A stretch of DNA of 13,059 bases. It comes from Cochliopodium minus (Eukaryota > Discosea > Himatismenida > Cochliopodiidae). Every line of letters begins with the position of its first letter. Positions within the stretch are counted from its first letter, which is position 1. The stretch spans positions 90,530 to 103,588 of the forward strand of contig JAMYWO010000150.1 of the NCBI GenBank assembly GCA_024220525.1. The letters are read 5' to 3'. Below, piece by piece: positions 1 to 7,643 of this stretch. The notes beneath the pieces were generated by a model that saw only the letters and a program-made list of their open reading frames with translations, had not been told where the DNA came from and searched no databases. Position numbers and translations under genes: made by a program.

Positions 1-187
1 CACCAACAATCAAAACCAAGAAAATGATATTTTTGGTCTTGGGAAGAGAATCAGCATCCAACAAAGCAAACTCGTAATAAATGGTACGCATAGGCTCTAT
101 CTCCGTCTCCAAAGAGAAAGTGTCATTGAAAATTGGCAAGTATCCGTATTTCTCCTTTAATTTGTTAACTACGTATTCCCTGTCCAT
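1..187 (-). CDS. Glycosyltransferase-like protein, 5' part only, paralogue of the next gene
   Basis: Only the N-terminal 62 residues lie in the window; the frame is open across the left edge. It starts MDREYVVNKLKEKYGYLPIF and ends with SLPKTKNIIFLVLIVG. That last block closely matches QLPKTKNIIIQVAIVG in the neighbouring gene (482-2501), just before that gene's first intron, so the two look like tandem paralogues on one strand. No membrane anchor is visible here, whereas the neighbour begins with one. The frame stays open upstream of the ATG, and a possible 3' splice site (CACAG at about 208-204) could add GDKNF before the methionine, so a missed 5' exon is possible. The enzyme class is inferred only from the neighbour; the catalytic part lies outside the window. 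Confidence 0.6.
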   Translation of the reverse strand, partial: MDREYVVNKLKEKYGYLPIFNDTFSLETEIEPMRTIYYEFALLDADSLPKTKNIIFLVLIVG

Positions 188-481
188 AAAATTTTTATCT
201 CCTCTGTGTTTACAAAGTATTTGAAACAAATTAAATAAATTAAAAAAAAAAATTAATTTAAAATAAAGAATAAAAAATTATTTTAATGTTAAAATAAAAA
301 TGAGATAAAGTTTTCTTGTTTTTTCTCTGATCTCATTTTTCAATTGATATGCAATTATAAAATGTTAATTTATCTCCTCTGTGTTTACAAAGTATTCTTA
401 AAATTATATTATAAAATATTCAAATACATTCGTTGTAAATAATCAGAAAAAAAATTTTAAAAATTATTTCAAAATTAAAAA
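188..481. other. Intergenic spacer between tandem glycosyltransferase-like genes
   Basis: This spacer is almost pure A/T and has no convincing coding signal. It holds two exact copies of a 28-nt sequence (194-221 and 369-396) and, between them, an 11-bp inverted repeat (296-306 with 330-340). It should contain the 3' end of the gene at 482-2501 and the promoter of the gene at 1-187. Confidence 0.6.
194..396. repeat. 28-nt exact direct repeat, two copies flanking a hairpin
   Basis: The copies are at 194-221 and 369-396 and contain the core ctcctctgtgtttacaaag. Copy 1 ends seven bases before the ATG (minus strand) of the partial gene. The hairpin with arms aaaaatgagat / atctcattttt sits at 296-306 and 330-340. 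The repeat is far richer in G/C than its surroundings. On the minus strand it reads as a possible CACAG 3' splice site followed by GGAGATAAA, so it may be a duplicated exon edge or a promoter element. Confidence 0.75.
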
Positions 482-2501
482 TTAATTAAAAATAAAACAA
501 AATAAAATTAAAATATGCCTTTGTTTAAGATTCATAACACCAGATTCATAATAAGAACATCTAAAACTGTCTGCAATTTCAAATTTATGAAGGTTTTCAT
601 TAGAATAGTCATAAGGCTTGTTGAAAGCTTTTGCTTCCACTTGCTCACCAAGATAGGGTCCGTAGGGCTCGGAGTACACTTTGTGGGAGAAAGGTGTTCT
701 GTAGTTCCCGAATCTCAATCCCCTCAAACACGTGTCTTTCATCCATCCATTTTTATATAATGCAACAACAAAACTTGACTAGTGAGAAAAATTTATTTAA
801 GAAATTATTAATTTTATAAGAAAATTATTAATTTTTTATTTTTTTTATTTATATTATTTATTTTAATTTTTTTTCATTTAAATTTTAATTTTTTCTTTTT
901 TAAATTCATAATTTTACCATATCACAAACATATTGAAAAGAACCCTGGCCCATTGCAGTTTCTTTTCTTTCTAATCGGAGTCTATTGGATTCTGTAACTA
1001 ATTTGAGGAAATCTTCTGCTTTTCCGGCAATGGGGTAATTCAAGTTTCTCATTCTGTTATTTTCCATTTCCGAGTAAAGAGCGTCTCCATAACATCTTCT
1101 GATTTGATTTGGTAAAGTGTAAGGAGAAGCATCTGTTATAGTTTATTTAAAATATTATCACTAATTTTTAATTAAAATTTTTTTTTATTTTCTTTATTTT
1201 TATTTTTTTTATTTTTTATTTTTTCATTTTATTTCTTATTTTTTTTATTTTTTTATTTTATTTCTAATTTTTTATTTTTTTATTTTATTTTATTTTTTAT
1301 TTTATTCTTTATTGTTTTTTTTTTATTTTTTATTCTTGCCCAAGACTAAATCAGTACAAGCATCATCGAAAGTTGTCACCCAATATTTATAACCCTTACA
1401 TTCTTTCTCAAAATAACTCCATGGATCTTTTCTCAAAATATACACATCACTGTCTGACAACATAATATTTCTTTTCGAAAAAAAAAAAGAAAAATTTTAG
1501 AATGAAAAAATCTAAAAATCAAATGAAAATTTTTTAAAACCTAAAGAAAAAGAAAAAATGAAAAAAAACTAAAAAAAATTTTTTTTACTCGTAGATTTCC
1601 CACAGTTTAAAAGTACGAATAAACTGTTCCAAAACAAACAATCTTTCATCGTGTAAAGATACATGTTTACTCATTACAGAATCAAATTTGACTGCTTTGG
1701 TATTCTCCCATCCTTCACAAAAAGAAAAGTCTCCCGTGTATGTGTGTAATGTGATCAACCCTTCATTGTTTAATTTTGCAGTACTGCATAACGCTTCTAA
1801 ATTTCCTTTTAAGTTTTTTTCATCAAAGCCACGACTTTAAAAGTAAATACAAATTTTAACATTATTTATAAATTTCCATTTGATTTTTAAATTATCTTTG
1901 AATGAATAAAAATTTATTTTTATACATTGATATATTATTTAATGATATCTTTTTCAATGATGAATGATATTTTATAATCATTATCTTTTCATTTCAAGTA
2001 TTAAATTGGAAATATATTTCTGTAAAAAATGTTTAAATAAAAAAGAAGTAAGTATTTTTACTGCCAATAACTATTCACACCTACGATTGCAACTTGTATG
2101 ATTATATTTTTGGTTTTTGGAAGCTGATTTCTCACTACATCGAATTTATATTTTCCAAGATGCTCCCAATCTGCATTAAGAGCGATATCATCACGTATAG
2201 CCAAGATCTTATGAGTAGATTTCTTTATAATTTCATTGGTTTCAACGATTTTTTGCTTATCAATTTGATCAACAGCATTACTGTTCAATATACTGGTCTG
2301 TACAACTTTCAATTGCATTTCCAAATCGATCATTCTGCTCCTCATCTCCAACATCTCCTTCTCCAAATCGATCTTCACCGTATCTATCTTATTCTCGGAC
2401 AATTTGGGATCATATCTGTCCTTTCCATAAAGAATGATAGAAAATTGAAAGAGAAGGAAAATGATTATCACTGCAAAAAACCCAAATACATAGTTCTTCA
2501 T
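482..2501 (-). CDS. Type II membrane glycosyltransferase-like protein (GT-A type), five exons
   Basis: Exons are 2501-2062, 1834-1589, 1470-1340, 1132-918 and 778-482, giving 442 residues. The product starts MKNYVFGFFAVIIIFLLFQF, a signal-anchor helix (about 5-26). A Lys/Glu-rich, probably coiled-coil stem (about 40-85) follows, then a globular domain. Residues 235-237 are DSD in the string NIMLSDSDVYILRKDPWSYF, the layout of the metal- and nucleotide-sugar-binding DxD of GT-A glycosyltransferases. A later block, MGQGSFQYVCDM (333-344), may carry further active-site residues. The expected place is the Golgi or ER lumen. Donor, acceptor and exact family are not known to me. Intron 3 appears to start with GC rather than GT. 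The last exon joins in frame (CDM to SSFVVALYKNGWMKD) at a CTAG acceptor. The final residues (ILILFCFIFN) are AT-rich and may be overread. The gene at 1-187 is a tandem paralogue. Confidence 0.65.
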
Positions 2502-2682
2502 TCCTCAATTTTTTTTTTATTTCTTTTTCTTTTTATTTTTGTACGTGTAAATAAATTTTTTTTTGAAAAGAAATGAGAAGGAGAATTTTTTTTCTTTGTG
2601 GAGAGATTAAAATCTTTTTTTGAAAACTTTTTTATTAAGTCTTTGAAATTTTTTATGTTTGAAATAAAATTATATAAAGATT

Positions 2683-3715
2683 TTATTTTTTAAATAAGTG
2701 GATGAAATAAGGAGTAGGATCCAACAAACTATTTGGCTTTGGAGACTCAGGAGGTTCCTATAAAAAAAAAATTTTTAAAAAAAAAAAAAATTGAAAAAAG
2801 AAAAAAATGAAGAATTACCCAAAGTGGAGTATCCCTACTTCCATGTTTATGAACTTCAAGGTGTAACATTGACATTGGCCTTTTCAAAAAAAAAAAACCA
2901 AATGAATAAAAAAATTTAAATTTTTTAAAGTGCAATCTGTTTTTAATTTTTTTAATTTTACCTTCCCTTGTCTTTTGTCAAAACTTGTCTTACATTACCA
3001 AGAACTTGCCCCTTTGTTACACTCATTCCAACTCTTAAAATTTCTGAAACAATTATTTCACCATATAATACAACTACTTCTTTTCCCTCTTTTCATTTTT
3101 TGAAAATTTTAAAAAGTAAAATTAATTAACTTTTCCTGCTTTAATTTCATTTTTTTACCTATTTGAATTGCTTGTGTATCATTCCACCAAGGTTGATTCT
3201 AATTTTAAATCGTTTCGTTAAAATTGTATTAGATTTTTAAGTTTTAATATTGTCTTACAACTTTGGGTCCCTTTTTTTTTTTTTTTTTGAAAACATTAAT
3301 TTTAATTTATATTTGAATATTCTTAAAGATATTTACGGTGAAATCTTCAATTTTTGTAATTATTCCATCTTCAACTGCAACTACTTCAGTACCATCTGGT
3401 ACATAGAAATCAATTCTTTTATTTCGGTTAATTTATACTCCAATTTAAAATAAATTATTAAATATTACCCTTCATGTGTATGATACCTTCTTCTAAATGC
3501 AAATGATCCACAATGTGGAGGGATTGGAAGTTCCTTATATCAGATCATTGCAATATTAAAGTTTTTATATTGGGAAATTTGAATGGAAAAAATTATATTA
3601 CCATTTCCAGATCAATATTTATATTCTTGAAAGATTCTGAATCATTTGTTGTATTCAAACATTTGATAGATGGAAGAGGATTGATGAATAATGAAGAATT
3701 TTTATCTTCCTTCAT
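2683..3715 (-). CDS. M23/LytM-like peptidase-fold protein, seven exons
   Basis: Exons 3715-3602, 3533-3469, 3415-3337, 3198-3159, 3088-2962, 2879-2819 and 2757-2683 join in frame to 186 residues. The domain runs from GSFAFRRRYHTHEGIDFYVP through PWWNDT, VVLYGEI, VGMSVTKGQVLG and SMLHLEVH to LLDPTPYF, the order seen in M23 (lysostaphin/LytM) peptidases. The three zinc-ligand positions are kept: H58 and D62 in HEGID, and H148 in MLHLEV. Two positions normally filled by catalytic histidines differ: the tyrosine-x-His site reads YGE (E110), and the first His of HxH is M146. No signal peptide or membrane segment is present, so it should be cytosolic. M23 enzymes usually cut peptidoglycan cross-bridges; here the substrate and even the activity are unknown. 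From memory, some bacterial M23 proteins share YGE and MLHLE, so this may be a subfamily trait and an old bacterial acquisition. Confidence 0.85.
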
Positions 3716-3826
3716 TTTTTTATTTTTATTTCAAACCATTTTTTCTCATTTGGCTTTTTCAAAAGGTAGAGGAAAGATGAGATAATAACAGTTTAATTCA
3801 AAAAAATCCTTTTTAATATAACAAAA

Positions 3827-5086
3827 TTAATTGCTATGAAAATTGTTTTGAAAAAAGCTCTCGAAAGAATCGATAGAATTAGAGTTGTGATTGAGGAAAA
3901 CGTTGGGATCAAAAGCCAAACCCTTCTCCTCCTGAAGAGAAAGCAAGAAATCAGACTTGTCCTGTTGATCACAGCAATGGGAGAAGAGATACTTCAAATA
4001 AGAAACACGTTGCTGAGAAGAAACTCCACCCAAAGAACAGGTGAACTCTTTAAAAGAATTGATAATCTTGTTTGAAGGAGCAACAAAGTTATTTAAATGA
4101 GAAGGACTAGAAACTACATTTGAAGTAGGTGACTGAGCAGCGCTCTCGAAAGTTTCTTCCGTCTTTATGAATGTCTTTGTGGAGGAGTTTTTTACAGGAA
4201 AGAGAGTAGTGAAGAACTGTTGGAGGACTTGGGGTTCCATGTTGTTGTAAGGAGATTCCTTTTTGATGGAAGGAGATCTCTTTTCGTTGAGGGCTTCAAG
4301 CAGGAAGATGATGGTATCTTGTTTATCATTAATCTGATCCAAAACAGTTTTATTGTCCTCCAAATCGACCATTTTGGATGGTACCACAGTGGTAGGGAAT
4401 TCAGCAATATTATCCACCAAAATGAGTTTCTCTTGTTGGTTAACCATATTCTCTTTGTTATTGTTATTATTATTTGTTGGGAGAATTAATGTGGATTTAG
4501 GTGTTGATGGTGTTGATATGGATATATTTTCTTTATTAGGATTATTCTTTGTTAATGGAGTGACATTATTGATTATTGATGTATTCTGTGTTGATGTTGT
4601 TTTCAACTTCTTTGCATCATTAGATTTTGTTTCAATCTTTGTATTATTTGTGGTATTTTTTCTTTTATTCGTTGTATTATTTGTAGTTTTTGGTTCTTTT
4701 GAGATCACCCTTATTGAATTTGATATTGAGCTGCATAATACATTATATTTATTGAGAAGCTCTATTTTTAACCTGAAATTGTTATTCTGATAGTTTCTGG
4801 AAAGGATATTCAATTTCATCTTCAATTGACACATTCCCGAATTTTTATCCATCTTTATCTTGTAATTACAGATATCATCTGTTATTAATGGCACTGGTGT
4901 AAGATTTTGAATATCTAGAAGAATCGATGCTTTTATTTTCATTTCATTGGATATCTTTGGAGATATCTTTGCATCTATGTAGAAAATCTTATTCTTAATC
5001 ACTGTGTATAGTTTAGTTTCATTATTTCCACTATGTATTATTTTGTCCCCCGATATATTTACAATATTTAATTCATAATTCGACAT
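3827..5086 (-). CDS. Probable nuclear regulator, intronless, Asn-rich with beta-rich N-terminus
   Basis: A single 419-residue frame starts MSNYELNIVNISGDKI and ends FESFFQNNFHSN with a TAA stop. Residues 1-132 are rich in predicted beta strands and end with NNNFRLKIELLN and SISNSIRVISKEPK. That pattern recalls the Ig-like beta-sandwich DNA-binding domains (RHD/p53-like) of some protist transcription factors, but the match is by eye and weak. Residues about 133-215 are Asn/Thr-rich with basic clusters (NKRKN, DAKKLK) that could act as nuclear localisation signals. A helical stretch (about 228-262) may form a coiled coil. A second compact region, SFKEFTCSLGGVSSQQRVSY and the residues after it (about 341-400), looks folded. 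It is the only complete gene of this size here without introns. It faces the HIT gene head-to-head, and a perfect 12-bp inverted repeat lies just upstream of its ATG. Confidence 0.6.
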   Translation of the reverse strand: MSNYELNIVNISGDKIIHSGNNETKLYTVIKNKIFYIDAKISPKISNEMKIKASILLDIQNLTPVPLITDDICNYKIKMDKNSGMCQLKMKLNILSRNYQNNNFRLKIELLNKYNVLCSSISNSIRVISKEPKTTNNTTNKRKNTTNNTKIETKSNDAKKLKTTSTQNTSIINNVTPLTKNNPNKENISISTPSTPKSTLILPTNNNNNNKENMVNQQEKLILVDNIAEFPTTVVPSKMVDLEDNKTVLDQINDKQDTIIFLLEALNEKRSPSIKKESPYNNMEPQVLQQFFTTLFPVKNSSTKTFIKTEETFESAAQSPTSNVVSSPSHLNNFVAPSNKIINSFKEFTCSLGGVSSQQRVSYLKYLFSHCCDQQDKSDFLLSLQEEKGLAFDPNVFLNHNSNSIDSFESFFQNNFHSN

Positions 5087-5090
5087 TCTT

Positions 5091-5156
5091 AATCCTTTAT
5101 TTTCGTGATTGAAGTTTGAAAAATTTTTGAATGATTATATATCCAAATAAAGGATT
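5091..5156. promoter_or_regulatory. Perfect 12-bp inverted repeat next to the regulator's start codon
   Basis: The arms aatcctttattt (5091-5102) and aaataaaggatt (5145-5156) are exact reverse complements separated by 42 bases. The first arm begins five bases from the ATG (5086) of the minus-strand regulator gene. This may be a dimeric operator or a hairpin in the 5' leader of that mRNA. The function is inferred from position only. Confidence 0.45.
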
Positions 5157-5255
5157 TCAATTTTTTTTTATTTTTTTTTAATTTAATTTTGTTTTCAGAC
5201 TTTAAAATTTTTTTTTAATTTTATAATTACACTATAAAAATGTTTCCAAGCAAAT

Positions 5256-5287
5256 AAAAAAAAAAAAAAAAAAAAATTATATAAATA
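5256..5287 (+). promoter_or_regulatory. Poly(A) tract and TATA-like box upstream of the HIT gene
   Basis: A run of 21 A (5256-5276) is followed directly by TTATATAAATA (5277-5287), about 30 bases before the HIT-gene ATG at 5317. A homopolymer tract beside a TATA-like box is a plausible core promoter in an AT-rich protist, but such strings arise by chance in this composition. Confidence 0.35.
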
Positions 5288-5316
5288 AAAAGGAAAGAAA
5301 AAACGATTGTAAACTA

Positions 5317-5961
5317 ATGATATTCATCATAATCAAAATCTTATTCTATGTTTCCATCATATTGATCTCATTATTTGCAGTTTTTGTAATTTATAAATAC
5401 AAAAAATTGCTCGAAAAAGCTGAAACAGTCAGAAACTACACTAAATGTATCTTCTGCGATATTTATAACAACAATTCGAATGAAATATTATCAAAAAGGA
5501 ACAATCTATTTATTGTAAAAGACTTATATCCTGAAGCAGAAATTCATTATCTAATTGTAACATTTCATTATTGCTTGCATCATACATATAACTTTAAAAT
5601 TAGCTTCCAAAACAACATAAAGGGTAAATATTATTCCACATATTTCTAAAAATTCAATTTCAAATTTCTCAAAAGAAATTGTTCAAGACTCAATTCAAAA
5701 GAAGTTTCATTAATAGAAGAAATGAAAGATTATGCAAATTTATTTATGAAAGAAAATCATCCAAATATTGATATCAAAGAGGTCAGAATGGGATTTCATC
5801 TCTCCCCTTTCAATTCGATAGATCATCTCCATATGCACATATTACACGGAAAATTCCACAAAGGAATTAAATCAATTCTCTTCACAGAAAATATTTTCTT
5901 GCCATGGTATAAATCAGTTGATACCATTATTAAAAGATTGGTGAATAAAAAAGATGATTGA
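5317..5961 (+). CDS. HIT-domain nucleotide hydrolase, HINT3-like, with N-terminal membrane anchor
   Basis: Exons 5317-5556, 5604-5623 and 5688-5961 give 177 residues. HIT proteins hydrolyse nucleoside phosphoramidates or related nucleotide conjugates. The signature is complete: CIFCDIY at 44-50, VKDLYPEAEIHYLILPKQHK across the first two exons, and IDHLHMHIL, where H133, H135 and H137 form the HxHxH triad with the last one as the likely nucleophile. The surrounding text (MGFHLSPFNSIDHLHMH) is closest to the HINT3/aprataxin-like branch. Residues 2-26 form a strong hydrophobic helix followed by KYKK, so the protein is probably anchored with the catalytic domain in the cytosol; soluble HINT proteins lack this. 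Exon 2 is a 20-nt microexon encoding LPKQHK. Intron 2 uses a CAAG acceptor; this choice keeps the frame and restores the family pattern. The stop is TGA. Confidence 0.9.
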
Positions 5962-6083
5962 AATCCAATCCATAAAATAAGATATCACCTTTTTTTGAAA
6001 GATCCCTTCTTTATTAATAATTTTTAAAAGAAAATATAAAATAAATATTTGAGAAAATTAAAAAAAAAACAATCGTGAAAAAT

Positions 6084-6648
6084 ATGAAATGTACATCCAC
6101 TTCATGCTTTTCACATCATAATTTATTACTTCAAGGTTTATTTCATTATACTCCCAATTTTCCTATTTTTGTTTATTATGAACCTAGGAAAGGATCTGAT
6201 CGGATTTGGATACAATGGATATGATCAAATGGGTACAATTGATCATAAAGGGATGATAATTAAAAATGCAAATATTAAGAAAATAGCGTTGGGAACAAAT
6301 ACTTCGTTTATCTTGGAATGTAAGAGCATTTATAATATTGAAATAATGAACAATTAATATAATTGATTTATAGCAAATGGGAGCCTATATTCATGTGGTA
6401 TGTCATAAAATAAATTTTTTTATAATTTTTTCTTAATTTTCATTTTAAAGGAAGAAACGATGGTGGAGAACTTGGATTAAATAATCACAAAAATATAGGA
6501 TTCATAAAAGTGAAAAGTAACGTAGAAAAAGTTTGTTGCACATATTCTTTCACTGTCATTCAAACAGGTTATTCTTTAAAAAAAAAAACATTTTTTATTT
6601 TTTATTTTTTATTTTTTATTTTTTTATTTTTTATTATTTTAAATACAT

Positions 6649-6681
<33 letters not shown>

Positions 6682-6910
6682 TATTATTTTTAAATACATT
6701 TTTAAATTTTACATTTTTTTTTATTTTTTTTTTAAAGAAAACAGTCTTCTTCATTTTGCTGGTAGATCCGAAGATTTAGGAATTTTTTCAAGCAAATTCA
6801 AACCTATTAGTTTCTCTCAAGAAATGAAAGTAATTGACTTTAGTTGTGGTTACAACCACATCATTTTACTAACATGTAATTTTTTTTTTCTTTTTCTTTT
6901 AACATTATAA
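6084..6910 (+). CDS. Short RCC1-repeat (beta-propeller blade) protein
   Basis: Exons 6084-6135, 6188-6319, 6374-6397, 6451-6567 and 6738-6875 join with every intron in phase 1. The start MKCTSTSCFSHHNLLLQ is joined to GKDLIGFGYNGYDQMG across a 52-nt intron. This restores the first RCC1 blade and is better than starting at the internal ATG 6178. Further blades read IALGTNTSFILESNGSLYSC / GRNDGGELG, VCCTYSFTVIQTENSLLHFA / GRSEDLG, and IDFSCGYNHIILLT. A seven-bladed RCC1 propeller needs about 350-400 residues; only about three and a half blades (154 residues) are seen, so the protein is short or its 3' end is missed. RCC1 blades serve guanine-nucleotide exchange or protein binding, and no specific partner can be named. 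The end is uncertain: unspliced, it stops at 6910 after a T-rich tail; spliced to the CAG at 7077, it would stop at 7151 in a frame different from the following gene. Confidence 0.75.
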
Positions 6911-6938
6911 AATTAACTTTTTGATTAAAATTAAAATA

Positions 6939-6987
6939 AATTTTTAATTTTTAATTTTTAATTTTTAATTTTTAATTTTTAATTTTT
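6939..6987. repeat. Seven tandem copies of AATTTTT
   Basis: A 7-bp unit is repeated seven times without error, followed by a longer T-rich run. It lies between the last recognisable RCC1 exon and the 84-residue gene, probably in an intron or intergenic spacer. Confidence 0.9.
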
Positions 6988-7090
6988 TTTATTTTTATTT
7001 TTATTTTTTTTAATTTTTTATTTTTATTTTTTTTTATTTTTTTTCTTTACATTTCTTTTTTTCAAAAAAAAAAACAGTTTCGTTTCTATC

Positions 7091-7345
7091 ATGTTTATTA
7101 AATACCCCAACAGAAGTGATAACACAAGGTCTATGCAAAACGAACTCTTAAAATTGTTCGACAAGGAGAAAAATGTGAGTGACACCCGACGTATCATCCA
7201 GTTGATGAGGAAGCACACTTTGTTGCAGATCGAAAAAATACTGGAGTCGAACCAAAAAAAGGGAGGCACTAATTCTCCTTTTTCAATCTCTAATGCAGCC
7301 AGATCTGTTGATGACACCATTATAAAGACTGCCAATTATTATTAA
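7091..7345 (+). CDS. Hypothetical 84-residue, mostly helical protein (or unplaced 3' exon)
   Basis: I do not recognise this protein. It starts MFIKYPNRSDNTRSMQNELL and ends DDTIIKTANYY with a TAA stop. Base composition is clearly that of an exon: GC is much higher than the flanks and codon use is varied. The middle (NELLKLFDKEKN, TRRIIQLMRKHTLLQIEKIL) looks amphipathic and helical, so a protein-binding role is possible. The frame is open upstream to a good 3' splice site (CAG ending at 7077). The sequence could therefore be the last exon of a spliced gene rather than a complete one. It does not join in frame to the RCC1 exon ending at 6875. A start at 7091 is the simplest reading. Confidence 0.5.
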   Translation: MFIKYPNRSDNTRSMQNELLKLFDKEKNVSDTRRIIQLMRKHTLLQIEKILESNQKKGGTNSPFSISNAARSVDDTIIKTANYY

Positions 7346-7643
7346 AAAAAATTTTTTTTTTTTTTTATAAAATAAATTCTATATGAGTTTGGGTATTTAT
7401 TTGTTTTAGTGAATCACTAATTGATATACTCTTTTTTTCTTCTCTCTTTTTCATAAGATTACTTTTCAAAAACTTTTTTTTTTTAAATTATTTATTTCCG
7501 CTTTCCATTTTGAAATCAAAATTTAAAAAAATTAAAAAAAAATTCGTCAATTGAACATTTGAAATAGATTTTCTCTTTTATTTTCTCTTTGAAATCACAT
7601 CCCAAATAGAATTTTCTTTTTAAAAAAAAATAAATATATATAG
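7346..7643. other. AT-rich intergenic region upstream of the SLC35-like gene
   Basis: I find no gene here. It is T- and A-tract DNA with a TATATATA string at 7635-7642, directly before the ATG at 7644. That string is too close to the start to act as an ordinary TATA box. Confidence 0.5.

Noticed and set aside
515-819. Plus-strand open frames of 81 and 62 codons
   Set aside because: They are antisense to the last exon of the glycosyltransferase-like gene, which joins in frame to the preceding exon and explains the base composition.
906-920. TGA at 906-908 as the end of the glycosyltransferase-like gene
   Set aside because: A good GTAAAA donor at 917 and a CTAG acceptor at 779 join in frame to a long, exon-like segment that otherwise has no gene.
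2094-2576. Plus-strand 160-codon frame
   Set aside because: It is a shadow of the anchor and stem exon on the minus strand; its product is Phe/Ile-rich with no motif.
3513-3785. Plus-strand 90-codon frame
   Set aside because: It is antisense to the first two exons of the M23 gene, whose frame-consistent joins give a clear domain.
4220-4790. Plus-strand frames of 89 and 145 codons inside the regulator gene
   Set aside because: They mirror the Asn/Thr-rich linker; the Val/Leu/Phe-rich product is what antisense Asn/Lys codons give.
6178-6357. RCC1 gene start at the ATG at 6178 and readthrough to 6357
   Set aside because: Splicing from 6135 to 6188 adds a matching first half-blade, and splicing at 6319 continues the repeat pattern; the unspliced reading breaks both.
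7024-7335. Minus-strand 103-codon frame opposite the 84-residue gene
   Set aside because: It ends in a translated A-tract (KKRNVKKKNKKK) and has no motif; the plus strand has better codon use.
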